In this document: one piece after another, positions 33,325 to 40,841 of the stretch
How the letters are laid out: the number at the start of each line of letters is the position of its first letter
Numbering within the stretch: the first letter of the stretch is position 1
Source: JANOYY01 sp043720395
GTDB taxonomy: Bacteria; Actinomycetota; Acidimicrobiia; Acidimicrobiales; JANYDT01
Direction: 5' to 3'
Length of the DNA stretch: 64,000 nucleotides
NCBI GenBank assembly: GCA_043720395.1
Contig: JAYSSR010000073.1
Coordinates: 14,600-78,599 of the forward strand
The notes under the pieces: generated by a model
The model's input: the letters and a program-made list of their open reading frames with translations, nothing else
The model's database searches: none
What the model was told of the DNA's origin: nothing
Position numbers and translations under genes: made by a program

Positions 33325-33738
33325 CGTAGACCCGGGACCGCGTACCAACTTCGCCTCGTCGACGATGAACTCGACGACCTTTTCCCTGATCTGGCGGCCA
33401 TAGCTATCGAGGGTCCCAAGGGCGTGGAAAAGAGCGCGACGGCTGAGCGGCGGGCGAAGACCGTTCTTCATCTCGACTCTTCATCTCGACGTCCTCAGTG
33501 ATCGACAATCCCTTGAGACGTACCCGGCGAGGCTCGACGACGATCCCTCTCCGATCCTTCTTGATGAGTGGCAGCGAATGCCGTCGTCGTGGGACTGGTG
33601 CGACGAAGCGTCGATCGAAACAACGCAGGCGGACGGTTCCTGCTGACCGGAAGCGCGACCCCGCCCGTGGCACCGATGCACACGGGCACCGGTCGGATTG
33701 TCCGTATGCGCATGCGCCCGATGAGCATGGCTGAACGT
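33325..33738 (+). pseudogene. Relic of a DUF4143/AAA ATPase
   Basis: Pieces of an AAA_14/DUF4143-type ATPase in three frames. Piece 1 (33343-33480) reads RLVDDELDDLFPDLAAIAIE then GPKGVEKSATAERRAKTVLH; the Walker A GPKGVGKT has G-to-E. Piece 2 (33481-33590) reads DVLSDRQSLETYPARLDDD and LLDEWQRMPSSWD. Piece 3 (33595-33738) reads VRRSVDRNNAGGRFLLTGSA and RIVRMRMRPMSMAER. The first break is at a 13-bp tandem duplication, the second near 33592. The C-terminal part of the family is absent. Not functional. No part is long enough to count as a gene. Confidence 0.75.
33465..33490 (+). repeat. 13-bp tandem duplication that breaks the ATPase frame
   Basis: TCTTCATCTCGAC occurs twice in direct contact (33465-33477 and 33478-33490). 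13 is not a multiple of three, so the second copy shifts the frame between VLHLD and DVLSD. Removing one copy joins the two frames, so it looks like a slippage event that inactivated the gene. Confidence 0.85.
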
Positions 33739-34213
33739 CGACGTCGCCCGCTCCGAGCTCGCTCGCGCAAGCAAACCGGGACGCGCTGCTGGTCGAACGA
33801 TTCGACCGCACACCGAACGGGGAGCGGCTGATGGTCGTGTCCGCCGCAACAATCCTCGGTCTCGACCCATACCTCGGTGCCCGATACGCCACCTACCCCG
33901 AACTCGCTGATCGTCTCCGGGCAACATCGGTCGACGCCGGCGACGCCCGAGAACTGTTCGCTCGCATCGTCTTCAACGTGATCGTCGGCAATACCGACGA
34001 TCACGCCCGCAACCACGCAGCCATCTGGGACGGGCAGGATGCGTGAAGCGGGCTTTCGAGGACGGGCTCGACCGAGGTGAAGCATCCGAGCTCGTCGAAC
34101 GGCAGATCGAAGTTGTCACCTCGCAATGGGAGGACGCGGCCGATCGGGCGAGACTCAACGCTGCTGAACGCCTGTCGGCGTTCGCTGGCCCAATCCTTAA
34201 CCGTCGATCTTCT
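33731..34213 (+). pseudogene. Relic of a HipA-like kinase
   Basis: Fragments of a HipA-type Ser/Thr kinase toxin. Piece 1 from 33731 reads LNVDVARSELARAS. After a +1 shift near 33778 piece 2 reads DALLVERFDRTPNGERLMVV, SAATILGLDPYLGARYATYP and then VFNVIVGNTDDHARNHAAIW, where NTDDHARNH is the HipA catalytic loop. It stops at 34046. Piece 3 (34043-34213) looks like the C terminus (ERQIEVVTSQWEDAADRARL, then PILN), so the stretch with the metal-binding loop is deleted. No intact HipB partner is seen. Non-functional. Confidence 0.75.
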
Positions 34214-34307
34214 ACGGATGCGATGAGCTACGACCCTGATTGCCGCGTCGCAGCGGCAGCGGCGATGCGTCGATCGCGAGCGGATCGGCGTAAACGGTCG
34301 CTAGAGC

Positions 34308-34625
34308 TCAGATCCCGAGGACGGCGCGAAGTCCTTCGTCGATGTCGTCAACCAAGACCTTGGGCAGGCGACCGGCTTGTTTGCCCAGTATCGATCGGTC
34401 GATCAGTTCGAGACCGAGGGGAACCGCCACGGAGTCTCTTGGTAGCCCGCTCGCCTTCGCGGGAAGCAAGACATTGCCGGCGATGCCCGCTCGGGCGACG
34501 TTTGAGGTGAGAGGCACGACATGGGTCTGCCAGACATTCACGCCAAGGACGTCCTCGGACGACACCACCACGCACGGTCTGCGCTTATCAAGCCCAATCC
34601 AGTACACCGAGCCCCTCGCTACCAC
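34308..34625 (-). CDS. MazF/PemK-type toxin
   Basis: A 105-residue PemK/MazF-family endoribonuclease toxin. MVARGSVYWIGLDKRRPCVV (start GTG 34623-34625) has the family's RG-x-x-Y/W start and RRPCVVVS motif, THVVPLTSN follows, and the C terminus (GLPRDSVAVPLGLELIDRSI) fits too. Such toxins cut single-stranded RNA at short sites and arrest growth. It overlaps the antitoxin gene by 7 bases. The family-typical residues are present, so it is probably active. Confidence 0.85.
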   Translation of the reverse strand: MVARGSVYWIGLDKRRPCVVVSSEDVLGVNVWQTHVVPLTSNVARAGIAGNVLLPAKASGLPRDSVAVPLGLELIDRSILGKQAGRLPKVLVDDIDEGLRAVLGI

Positions 34626-34849
34626 GGCGCGGAACGTTCCATCCGCTTCATCGCTTTCTTCGACGCCGCCGCGGTCGGGGGATTGGTCCCCGCTAGCTCG
34701 GCGTCCGCCAGAAACTGTTGAGAGAGGCTGCGCCCCGCGTGGGCGGCGTGATGTCGAAGCTGATCGGCAACCCAGGTGGAGAACGGAACGCCGAGGTTGC
34801 CGATGATCGGCACGACGTCGTCGGGAACACTGATCGTCTTGTTTGGCAC
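34619..34849 (-). CDS. Antitoxin of the MazF-type toxin
   Basis: A 76-residue antitoxin, read from GTG at 34847-34849 (VPNKTISVPDDVVPIIGNL). An ATG five codons upstream (34862-34864) lies inside a palindrome that is likely the operator, so the GTG is preferred. NKTISVPDDV starts like ribbon-helix-helix proteins, followed by helices and a flexible tail (TNPPTAAASKK) that would wrap the toxin. It precedes the toxin gene, as usual, and should repress its own promoter. Confidence 0.75.
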   Translation of the reverse strand: MPNKTISVPDDVVPIIGNLGVPFSTWVADQLRHHAAHAGRSLSQQFLADAELAGTNPPTAAASKKAMKRMERSAPW

Positions 34850-34869
34850 GTACGTATCATACATACGTG
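34847..34869. promoter_or_regulatory. Palindrome at the mazF-type operon start, probable operator
   Basis: CACGTACGTAT (34847-34857) and ATACATACGTG (34859-34869) are inverted with one mismatch around C34858. It sits exactly at the antitoxin start, which suits autoregulation by the antitoxin/toxin complex. Binding is inference. Confidence 0.6.
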
Positions 34870-34948
34870 TCGCTGCATTCGCGATCTGCGGCCGCGGTGC
34901 CTTTCAGAACGACTCAAGCAGCATCAGTCGAGTGGTCCATCGGTTGAG

Positions 34949-35263
34949 TTAGGTCTCGTTGGCGATCGCTGACGGAATGTCGCTCCGGGTGTGGAGGACA
35001 CGCCATACATCGACGGCTTCATCACCGACGACGTAGAACACGAGGTACGGGAACCGAACCACCGGGCGTACGCGCAGACCGGGAATGTCCAGCTCGTAGG
35101 AGAATCGCAAGCTGCCCGATTGCGGTGATCGGCTGACGTCTTTGACGACCCGTTCGACGGCGTCGACGAATCGCAGCGCGACTGCCTCGCGGAGGTAGTA
35201 GTCGGCGGCCAGGTCAATGTCGGTCGCCGCGCGCTCGCGGAGTCGGACGGCCAGACTGGTCAG
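34949..35263 (-). CDS. ParE/RelE-family toxin with CTG start
   Basis: 104 residues. The translation LTSLAVRLRERAATDIDLAA, DYYLREAVALRFVDAVERVV and VRPVVRFPYLVFYVV is a typical ParE (RelE superfamily) toxin, which poisons DNA gyrase. No ATG, GTG or TTG lies in frame anywhere near; CTG at 35261-35263 overlaps the antitoxin TGA by CTGA, in the same way that ATGA overlaps couple such pairs. So the start may be CTG, or an ATG was lost and the toxin is poorly or not translated. The rest of the frame is intact to TAA at 34949. Confidence 0.7.
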   Translation of the reverse strand: MTSLAVRLRERAATDIDLAADYYLREAVALRFVDAVERVVKDVSRSPQSGSLRFSYELDIPGLRVRPVVRFPYLVFYVVGDEAVDVWRVLHTRSDIPSAIANET

Positions 35264-35493
35264 CGGTCGGATCGGATGCGGTCGCGCAGGGTCGCGAAAT
35301 AGGACGCATCGGCGATTGGACCGCTCTTCGACGACGCTCCATCCAAGAGCGCATGTCGAAGCTGTTGACGGTCTTTATCGCGACGAATGAGATCGCGGAC
35401 GTACTCGCTCGTGGACCCGTAGATGCCGTCACCGACCTGTTCGTCGACATAGGACTTGAGTTCGTCGGGCAGCGACACGTTCATCGTCGACAT
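35260..35493 (-). CDS. ParD-family antitoxin
   Basis: A 77-residue ribbon-helix-helix antitoxin: MSTMNVSLPDELKSYVDEQV then YGSTSEYVRDLIRRDKD are ParD/CopG-like. The ATG at 35491-35493 is used; the ATG three codons on (35482-35484, MNVSLPDEL) is equally plausible. It precedes the ParE-type toxin and overlaps it at the stop (CTGA). It should repress the operon, possibly through the inverted repeat at 35517. Confidence 0.85.
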   Translation of the reverse strand: MSTMNVSLPDELKSYVDEQVGDGIYGSTSEYVRDLIRRDKDRQQLRHALLDGASSKSGPIADASYFATLRDRIRSDR

Positions 35494-35516
35494 ACAAAAC
35501 AGAGTACCAGGAAGTT

Positions 35517-35529
35517 GGCAAACCTTGCC
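35517..35529. promoter_or_regulatory. Small inverted repeat upstream of parD
   Basis: GGCAA-ACC-TTGCC, a perfect 5-bp inverted repeat with a 3-base spacer, 24 bases upstream of the parD start. Position suits an autoregulatory operator, but the repeat is short and could be chance. Confidence 0.35.
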
Positions 35530-35764
35530 ATACCTTGGTCCGAGACCATGCAGCGACACTCCTGCGGGCGATACCGAAACGAGGGCTCGGGGTCAACGCT
35601 CAGTGTGCTTTTTCGCCACGTTGCCATTGTCGCCCGTCCTGGCAATTCCCGGCGTTGATGGTTCTCGAAGTCGCGCTCTTCTGCAAAATCACGTAGTGGC
35701 GCCGCCCATTACATTCGGGACAACAAGGTCGTCGAGATTTGTGGTCGGCGATGAAAGCGCGACT

Positions 35765-36322
35765 ATGGCCAAGCTGATCTACGCGTCGAACGTGTCACTC
35801 GACGGCTGTACCGAGGACGAACGTGGTGGCTTCGGCTGGGCACCACCGGACGACGACGTGTTCGCGTTCATCACTGACCTCATGCGGTCAGCCAGCACCT
35901 ATCTCTACGGACGGCGCATGTACGAAACGATGGCCGTCTGGGAGACCGATGCCACTCTGGCAGCGCAGTCGGACCTCATGAATGACTTCGCGAACGCCTG
36001 GCAGGCGGCGGACAAAATCGTCTACTCCACGACCCTGGCCGCAGTGTCGACGGCCAACACCCGTCTCGAACACCACTTCGACCCCGGCGCGGTTGACGAC
36101 CTCAAGGCCGTGGCCAAGAGCGATCTCATGGTCGGAGGTCCGAACCTCGCAGCGCAGGCTTTCAAGGCCGGGCTGGTTGACGAGTGCCACCTGTTCATCT
36201 GGCCCGTCGTGCTCGGTGGAGGCAAGCCGGCGCTGACGACCCACACGCGCCTCGAGCTTGACCTCTTGGACGAGCACCGATTCAGCAACGGGGTCGTGCG
36301 CCTCCGCTACCGCCCTCTGTAG
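35765..36322 (+). CDS. Dihydrofolate reductase family protein (RibD C-terminal-like)
   Basis: A 185-residue protein of the DHFR/RibD-C superfamily: MAKLIYASNVSLDGCTEDER at the N terminus, YLYGRRMYETMAVWE, and KSDLMVGGPNLAAQAF, the nucleotide-binding loop region. Members of this group use NADPH; many (YwjB/YyaP-like) have unknown substrates, so it need not reduce dihydrofolate. The ATG at 35765 is chosen at the family start. The ~270 bases upstream hold the parD promoter and nothing else I recognise. Confidence 0.85.
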   Translation: MAKLIYASNVSLDGCTEDERGGFGWAPPDDDVFAFITDLMRSASTYLYGRRMYETMAVWETDATLAAQSDLMNDFANAWQAADKIVYSTTLAAVSTANTRLEHHFDPGAVDDLKAVAKSDLMVGGPNLAAQAFKAGLVDECHLFIWPVVLGGGKPALTTHTRLELDLLDEHRFSNGVVRLRYRPL

Positions 36323-36465
36323 GAACTCAAGGTCGCTGCGACGGGACGCTCAGGCTTCGACCATTTGGAACTGCGCCGGGGGTGGCCAAAGCGGTACACG
36401 GCGACCCTTTTCTGCCGTCGCCTTCGCGACCGAAGCCTCGGACCAACTCCTACGATCCCCCGCCC

Positions 36466-36789
36466 ATGGAACTGGTTCGGCAGGCGTACAGAATCATGGC
36501 GGAGCAGTACATCGAGCTGTTCGGAAGCTGCGCCCAGGTACATCCGGACGACCTCGCCCTCACCACCCGGCACCTCTCGATCCGGCCCGGCGCCGTGCTC
36601 GACGTTGGCTGCGGGCCGGGGCATCTCACCGAGCATCTTTGCACGCTCGATGTCGACGCAACGGGCATCGACCTCGTGCCCGAGTTCATCGACCACGCCC
36701 ACACCGCCCATCCCGTCGGCCGGTACGCGGTCGGCTCGATGCACCAGCTCCCTGTCCCCGACAGTCCGGACGTCGGCCCCGTGCAGCCA
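36466..36789 (+). pseudogene. Truncated class I SAM-dependent methyltransferase
   Basis: The first ~105 codons from ATG 36466 read as a methyltransferase: MELVRQAYRIMAEQYIELFG, VLDVGCGPGHLTEHL (SAM motif I), DATGIDLVPEFIDHA (motif II) and YAVGSMHQLPVPDS (motif III region). Homology then ends abruptly after PDV, where the fold would need ~100 more residues (a catalytic IH/WYSLIH-like part). The open frame goes on but codes for nothing recognisable and runs antisense into the Doc gene. Probably a remnant at the edge of the rearranged island. Confidence 0.65.
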
Positions 36790-37005
36790 TCGTGGCGATC
36801 GCGAGCTGAGCGAACCTGCATCATCCCGACCGACTCGGACGCGAAGCCTCCGAAACGCCGACTCTTGGGCACCCGGTATCGCTCCACCGGGATATGCCGC
36901 CGCCACCCGCTCGCAACGGGCATTCAGCAGTGCCCAACAGGCCGCACACAATCGGGCGAAGTAGAGCGGGACTTCGTCGGTATCAGAGAGTCAACTCGTG
37001 CGGCC
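36790..37005. other. Unassigned stretch after the methyltransferase relic
   Basis: 216 bases. Open frames cross it on both strands, but none resembles a protein I know and none has a ribosome-binding site of note. Likely debris from the truncation. Confidence 0.5.
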
Positions 37006-37389
37006 TTACGAGATGAGTTCGCGGAGTCTCTGGGCGATTTCATCGACACCCGGTTGCCCAGCAGCTACCTCGATCACGAGGTCGTAAACATCCACGTTAC
37101 CGGCGCGCGAGATCGCGACGCCGTTGATCTCCAGAAAGACGGCAGTCGTGAGCCACCCGAGCCGCTTGTTCCCGTCCACGAGCGCATGATTTTTAACAAT
37201 TGACTGCAACAGCGCAGCAGCCTTCGTCCAGATGTCTGGGTAGGCGTCATCGCCGAACGCGCTCGTCTGCGGCCGTGCGACAGCAGACCCAAGGAGACCG
37301 ACGTCGCGAATCGGCGGAGGATCACCGAAAAGCGCGATCGCAAGGTCGATGACGTCATCGAGTTCGAGGAACTCGACCGGGTCCCTCAC
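37006..37389 (-). CDS. Doc-type (Fic-fold) toxin
   Basis: A 127-residue Doc/Fic toxin. The Doc motif HALVDGNKRLGW (around residue 65-77) matches HxFx(D/N)xNKR, except that Phe is replaced by Val; GSAVARPQTSAFG and a C-terminal VIEVAAGQPGVDEIA complete the pattern. Doc phosphorylates EF-Tu in the P1 system. The start overlaps the antitoxin stop by ATGA, so the pair is coupled. Confidence 0.85.
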   Translation of the reverse strand: MRDPVEFLELDDVIDLAIALFGDPPPIRDVGLLGSAVARPQTSAFGDDAYPDIWTKAAALLQSIVKNHALVDGNKRLGWLTTAVFLEINGVAISRAGNVDVYDLVIEVAAGQPGVDEIAQRLRELIS

Positions 37390-37589
37390 TCGCCGAGCCG
37401 ACGCAGTGCGTCGCTGTGGGTGTTCAGGATCAGCCGAGCGGCCTGCCCGACGCGGTCTCGGTGGTCGCCTTGGGTTACGAACTCGCGCACGGCTCGCCGG
37501 GCGGCCTCCTGCATGGAGATGCCTTCATAGTCCGCCCGCGCTCGCAATGCTTCTTGCTCGGTGTCAGTGAGGCGCAAGGTCATAGCCAT
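37386..37589 (-). CDS. Ribbon-helix-helix-type antitoxin for Doc
   Basis: A 67-residue protein: MAMTLRLTDTEQEALRARAD then SMQEAARRAVREFV look like an Arc/CopG-type ribbon-helix-helix, not the Phd fold of P1. The C-terminal ~30 residues should wrap the toxin. ATG at 37587-37589; the ATG two codons on (MTLRLT) is also possible. It precedes doc with a 4-base overlap and carries a palindrome just upstream. Confidence 0.8.
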   Translation of the reverse strand: MAMTLRLTDTEQEALRARADYEGISMQEAARRAVREFVTQGDHRDRVGQAARLILNTHSDALRRLGE

Positions 37590-37595
37590 GGCGAT

Positions 37596-37616
37596 ATGGT
37601 ATCAGTTCGATACCAT
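37596..37616. promoter_or_regulatory. Perfect palindrome upstream of the antitoxin/doc operon
   Basis: ATGGTATC (37596-37603), spacer AGTTC, GATACCAT (37609-37616): perfect 8-bp inverted repeat, 7 bases before the antitoxin start. A likely binding site for the ribbon-helix-helix antitoxin. Confidence 0.65.
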
Positions 37617-37896
37617 GACGGCGAGGTTCTGACTTCCTGGCCTCTAGACCAAACCGAGCTCCGGTCGCTCGGCTCGGGCCGAAGCCGAGTGATCCAATCC
37701 AGCGAGAACTTGTGCGATTCGTCGTTCCGAGAGCGAGAACTCGCACACACCCTCGCCCGAATGGAGCGCGGTGTTGGCCGCGGTCCGCAAGCAGCGTCTG
37801 GATCTCCACAGCGCGAGCTTCGATCGCCGCTGTGCTCTCGCCCAGCCAACGATCACAACGTGCGGATCGGACACTCCAGGCAATAGGGTCCGCTCC
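37617..37896. other. Unassigned region between the Doc operon and the epoxide hydrolase
   Basis: 280 bases without a recognisable gene. A short minus-strand frame starting near 37873 (VSDPHVVIVGWARAQ...) is open but continues from antisense of the hydrolase and matches nothing I know. The promoters of both flanking units should be here. Confidence 0.5.
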
Positions 37897-39045
37897 ATGT
37901 CCGCATCTGTATCCGACGCCATTCGCCCCTTCACCATCGACGTGCCCGACAGCGTCCTCGCCGATCTCAAGCGGCGACTCAACGACACCCGCTGGCCCGA
38001 GGCCGAACTGGTCGACGACTGGAGCCAGGGAGCGCCACTCGCATGGATACAGGACATCTGCCGGTACTGGGCCGACGGCTACGACTGGCGGGCACGCGAA
38101 GCGAAGCTGAACCGGTTCTCCCACTTCATGACCGACCTCGACGGGCTCGACATCCACTTCATCCACCAGCGCTCGCCGCACCCCGAGGGCAAGCCGTTGC
38201 TCATCACGCACGGCTGGCCCGGTTCGATCGTGGAGTTCCACAAGGTCATCGAGCCGCTGACCGACCCGACCAAGTTCGGAGGTGAAGCGTCGGACGCCTT
38301 CCACGTGATCTGCCCGACGCTGCCCGGCTTCGGCTTCTCCGGAAAGCCCACCGCCACCGGTTGGAAGGTCGAGCGCATCGCGGACGCGTGGGCTCAGCTG
38401 ATGGCCCGCCTCGGCTACGACCGGTACTGGGCTCAGGGCGGCGACTGGGGGTCGGCCGTTACCCGCCAGATCGGGGGGCAGGACGTTGACCATTGCGCGG
38501 CAATTCACATCACCCTGGCCATGGGAACCCCACCGAAGCTCAGCGGTGACCCGACTCCGGAAGAGGCCCGGGCGCTCAAGGGTGCCGAGTACTACCAGAC
38601 CTGGGACTCGGGGTATTCGAAGCAGCAGGCCACTCGTCCACAGACGCTGGGCTACGGGCTCGCCGACTCACCGTCGGGCCAGGCCGCGTGGATCTTGGAG
38701 AAGTTCTGGGCCTGGACCGATTGTGACGGTCACCCGGAGAACGTGCTGAATCGCGACGAGCTGCTCGACAATGTCATGCTCTATTGGGCGACCAACTCGG
38801 CGGCTAGTTCGGCGAGGCTCTACTGGGAGAGCTTCGGGGGACGCCGCGGTCTCACGGTCAACGTGCCGGTCGGCGTGGCCGTCTATCCGAAGGAAATCGT
38901 GGCGCCCGTCCGCTCGTGGATGGAGCCTGGCTTCCCGAACATCGTCCACTGGTCCGAGCAGGCCAAGGGCGGACACTTCGCGGCATTCGAGCAGCCCGAG
39001 TTGTTCGTGGCCGACGTCCGAACCTGTTTCCGCCAGTTCCGGTAG
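37897..39045 (+). CDS. Epoxide hydrolase (microsomal-type, with EHN domain)
   Basis: A 382-residue alpha/beta hydrolase that opens epoxides to diols. The N-terminal EHN domain (IRPFTIDVPDSVLADLKRRL, about 8-110) is followed by LLITHGWPGSIVEF (oxyanion hole, HGWPGS), the nucleophile Asp in GGDWGSAVTRQIG, and catalytic His in KGGHFAAFEQPEL. YWAT near the lid supplies a substrate tyrosine. The ATG at 37897 fits the family start. Substrate unknown. Confidence 0.93.
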   Translation: MSASVSDAIRPFTIDVPDSVLADLKRRLNDTRWPEAELVDDWSQGAPLAWIQDICRYWADGYDWRAREAKLNRFSHFMTDLDGLDIHFIHQRSPHPEGKPLLITHGWPGSIVEFHKVIEPLTDPTKFGGEASDAFHVICPTLPGFGFSGKPTATGWKVERIADAWAQLMARLGYDRYWAQGGDWGSAVTRQIGGQDVDHCAAIHITLAMGTPPKLSGDPTPEEARALKGAEYYQTWDSGYSKQQATRPQTLGYGLADSPSGQAAWILEKFWAWTDCDGHPENVLNRDELLDNVMLYWATNSAASSARLYWESFGGRRGLTVNVPVGVAVYPKEIVAPVRSWMEPGFPNIVHWSEQAKGGHFAAFEQPELFVADVRTCFRQFR

Positions 39046-39069
39046 GTCGCCCGGACATCAGTAGGCCGT

Positions 39070-39444
39070 TCAGCGGTACGGGTCATCCTCGCCGAATGGG
39101 TAGGCCCACCACGCCTCCGGCGTCGGGTCGGGGGTCTCGTCAACCACAATGCAGTCGACCGGGCACACCGGTGGCAGGCACTTGCCGCATCCGGAGCAAA
39201 GCTCGGAGATGATGACGACGTCCATGCCGTGGTTGAAGATTGCCCCGAACTGTGGAGGGCAGTGCCGCAGGCAGGTATCGCAATTAATGCAGGTCGACAT
39301 GTCGATCCGCAACGCCGGGTTCTTCCATTTCGGGTTGCGGACGCGTCCCTGTACCCGACCAGAGCGATTCAAGGCGTTCGACGGGTTCGACGGGTTCGAC
39401 GGGTTCGACGGGTTCGACGGGTCCGAGCTTGCTTCTTCAGCCAT
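39070..39444 (-). CDS. Two-cluster ferredoxin with repetitive N-terminal linker
   Basis: A 124-residue small electron carrier. CINCDTCLRHCPP and CSGCGKCLPPVCPVDC are two 4Fe-4S-type cysteine sets, with the first lacking the typical following CP pair spacing only slightly. The N-terminal ~20 residues after MAEEASSD are four to five SNP repeats encoded by a 9-bp tandem repeat. The partner is unknown; the divergent neighbour is an SCP2 protein. Convergent with the epoxide hydrolase. Confidence 0.85.
   Translation of the reverse strand: MAEEASSDPSNPSNPSNPSNPSNALNRSGRVQGRVRNPKWKNPALRIDMSTCINCDTCLRHCPPQFGAIFNHGMDVVIISELCSGCGKCLPPVCPVDCIVVDETPDPTPEAWWAYPFGEDDPYR
39374..39427 (-). repeat. 9-bp tandem repeat in the ferredoxin gene
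   Basis: Four perfect GGGTTCGAC units (39383-39418) flanked by one variant at each end (39374-39382, 39419-39427). On the coding strand each unit is TCGAACCCG-type, SNP. Multiple of three, so unit number can vary without frame loss. Confidence 0.92.
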
Positions 39445-39490
39445 CGCCGCAAACCCTACGGCTGCCGCAGCGGCGGTAGCGTCAGCGTCC

Positions 39491-39901
39491 ATGGCTAAGC
39501 ACGCGTTCCTCAGTGAGAAATGGATCCGCGACGCTCGCAAGATCCGCGACCAGCACCTCGGCGAGGTCGCAGCGCCCCCCTCGATACGAATGAACCTCGT
39601 GGTAACCGGTGTCCCGTTCGGTGACGATCCGCTCCATGCCCACGTGGACACGACGTCAGGATCGCTTGATCTCGATCATGGACATCTCGACCGGCCCGAC
39701 GTCACGGTGTCAACCGACTACGCGACGAGTCGGGCACTCTTCGTTGGACAGGACGGTGCTGCCGCGATGGCAGCGTTCATGGAAGGGCGCATTCGCGTGC
39801 AGGGTGACCTCATCAAGTTGATGGCGCTTCAGATGGGGACACCATCTGATGCCTCGACGCGTGCGGTCTCCGAGGCCATCCGCGACATCACCGCCGATTA
39901 A
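39491..39901 (+). CDS. SCP2 sterol-binding domain protein
   Basis: A 136-residue SCP2-type lipid-binding protein. MAKHAFLSEKWIRDARKIRD is followed by a beta-rich core and FVGQDGAAAMAAFMEGRIRVQGDLIKLMALQ, where the F-MxGxI-V-GD--K-M pattern is the SCP2 signature. It probably binds acyl chains or sterol-like molecules. Divergent from the ferredoxin; ATG 39491. Confidence 0.85.
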   Translation: MAKHAFLSEKWIRDARKIRDQHLGEVAAPPSIRMNLVVTGVPFGDDPLHAHVDTTSGSLDLDHGHLDRPDVTVSTDYATSRALFVGQDGAAAMAAFMEGRIRVQGDLIKLMALQMGTPSDASTRAVSEAIRDITAD

Positions 39902-40020
39902 TTAACCAGACACGTTCGGGAGCGAGACCAGCGCGCTGGGTCAAGCTTGCGGCCAAAACGGACGATGTCATGAGGGCGCACGCCGACACGGCGGGCGCGA
40001 GGACGCCCTGATTGACACAC

Positions 40021-40731
40021 ATGTCCCATGACCGCACCATGTCCGGTGACCGACCAGCAGCAGTCGTGTCCGGCATCGCTTCCATCACCGCGGCCCCGAT
40101 CGATGTCGCGCTCCGCATCGCCGGAAACGTGCGAATCCTGACGCATCGCCACCTCCTCGGCGATCTCCTCAGTGCAACGCTGTCGGCTCGACCTGTCGGC
40201 GATGGTCCGATTGCCGTCACCCTGATCGACGGGGACCTACCGACCGGTAATGACACCGTCGGGCAACTCGTCGCCGACGCTCGAGATCGGTCACAGGCCG
40301 TCGCTGTGGTGTTTTGCCCCTCAACGCCCCACGCTGCGGCCCGCTGGATCGAACTCGGCGTCAACGCGGTGATCATGCCGGATGCGACGGCCGACGAGCT
40401 TCGCCGTGCGGTCGATCGGCTCTCGCACGGCGAAGAGGTCCTCGGAATAGCGGTCCGTGAAGGTCTGCTGGCGCAGCTTCGCTCTCATCGACGCGACCGT
40501 GCCGGCCGCGATCAGGGGTACCAGCTCCTCACCACTCGCGAGCGTGACGTCCTTCATCGACTTGCGATGGGGACGTCGCCGGAAGACATCGCGCGTACGA
40601 GCTTCGTCTCGATGAACACGGTGCGCAGCCACATCAAGAACGTGCTGACCAAGCTCGGCGTCGGTTCGGTTGCTGCGGCGGTATCGCTGGCGCATCGATC
40701 GAACTGGTTCGACCACACCGCCGATGCCTGA
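40021..40731 (+). CDS. LuxR-family transcriptional regulator with degenerate receiver
   Basis: A 236-residue regulator. The C-terminal LuxR helix-turn-helix is clear: LTTRERDVLHRLAMGTSPED, FVSMNTVRSHIKNVLTKLGV. The N-terminal ~145 residues look like a receiver fold (LIDGDLPTGNDTV, AVVFCPSTPHAAARW) but lack the usual acidic pair and clear phosphoacceptor. So it may be phosphorylation-independent. ATG at 40021 is used; TTG at 40012 and an ATG at 40039 are open. It precedes the Tad operon by 110 bases on the same strand and might control it. Confidence 0.82.
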   Translation: MSHDRTMSGDRPAAVVSGIASITAAPIDVALRIAGNVRILTHRHLLGDLLSATLSARPVGDGPIAVTLIDGDLPTGNDTVGQLVADARDRSQAVAVVFCPSTPHAAARWIELGVNAVIMPDATADELRRAVDRLSHGEEVLGIAVREGLLAQLRSHRRDRAGRDQGYQLLTTRERDVLHRLAMGTSPEDIARTSFVSMNTVRSHIKNVLTKLGVGSVAAAVSLAHRSNWFDHTADA

Positions 40732-40841
40732 ACGAATCCGAGGGATACCCGCAGGAAGTTCAGTTCCGAACCTAAAGACCGCCTCAGGGCGCGTCGATAG
40801 CCCCAGCAACTTCGTCCGCTCTCGATTGGGAGAAACCTCGC

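Noticed and set aside
36820..36951. Minus-strand frame beginning MCAACWALLNARC as a possible zinc-ribbon protein
   Set aside because: It runs straight into antisense of the methyltransferase relic and shows no second cysteine pair.
37564..38508. 314-codon minus-strand frame over the Doc antitoxin and epoxide hydrolase
   Set aside because: Antisense shadow of the hydrolase; composition is unlike a protein and it matches nothing.
40012..40017. TTGACA just before the LuxR gene as a -35 box
   Set aside because: It overlaps the start region and no -10 fits between it and the chosen ATG; too weak to annotate.
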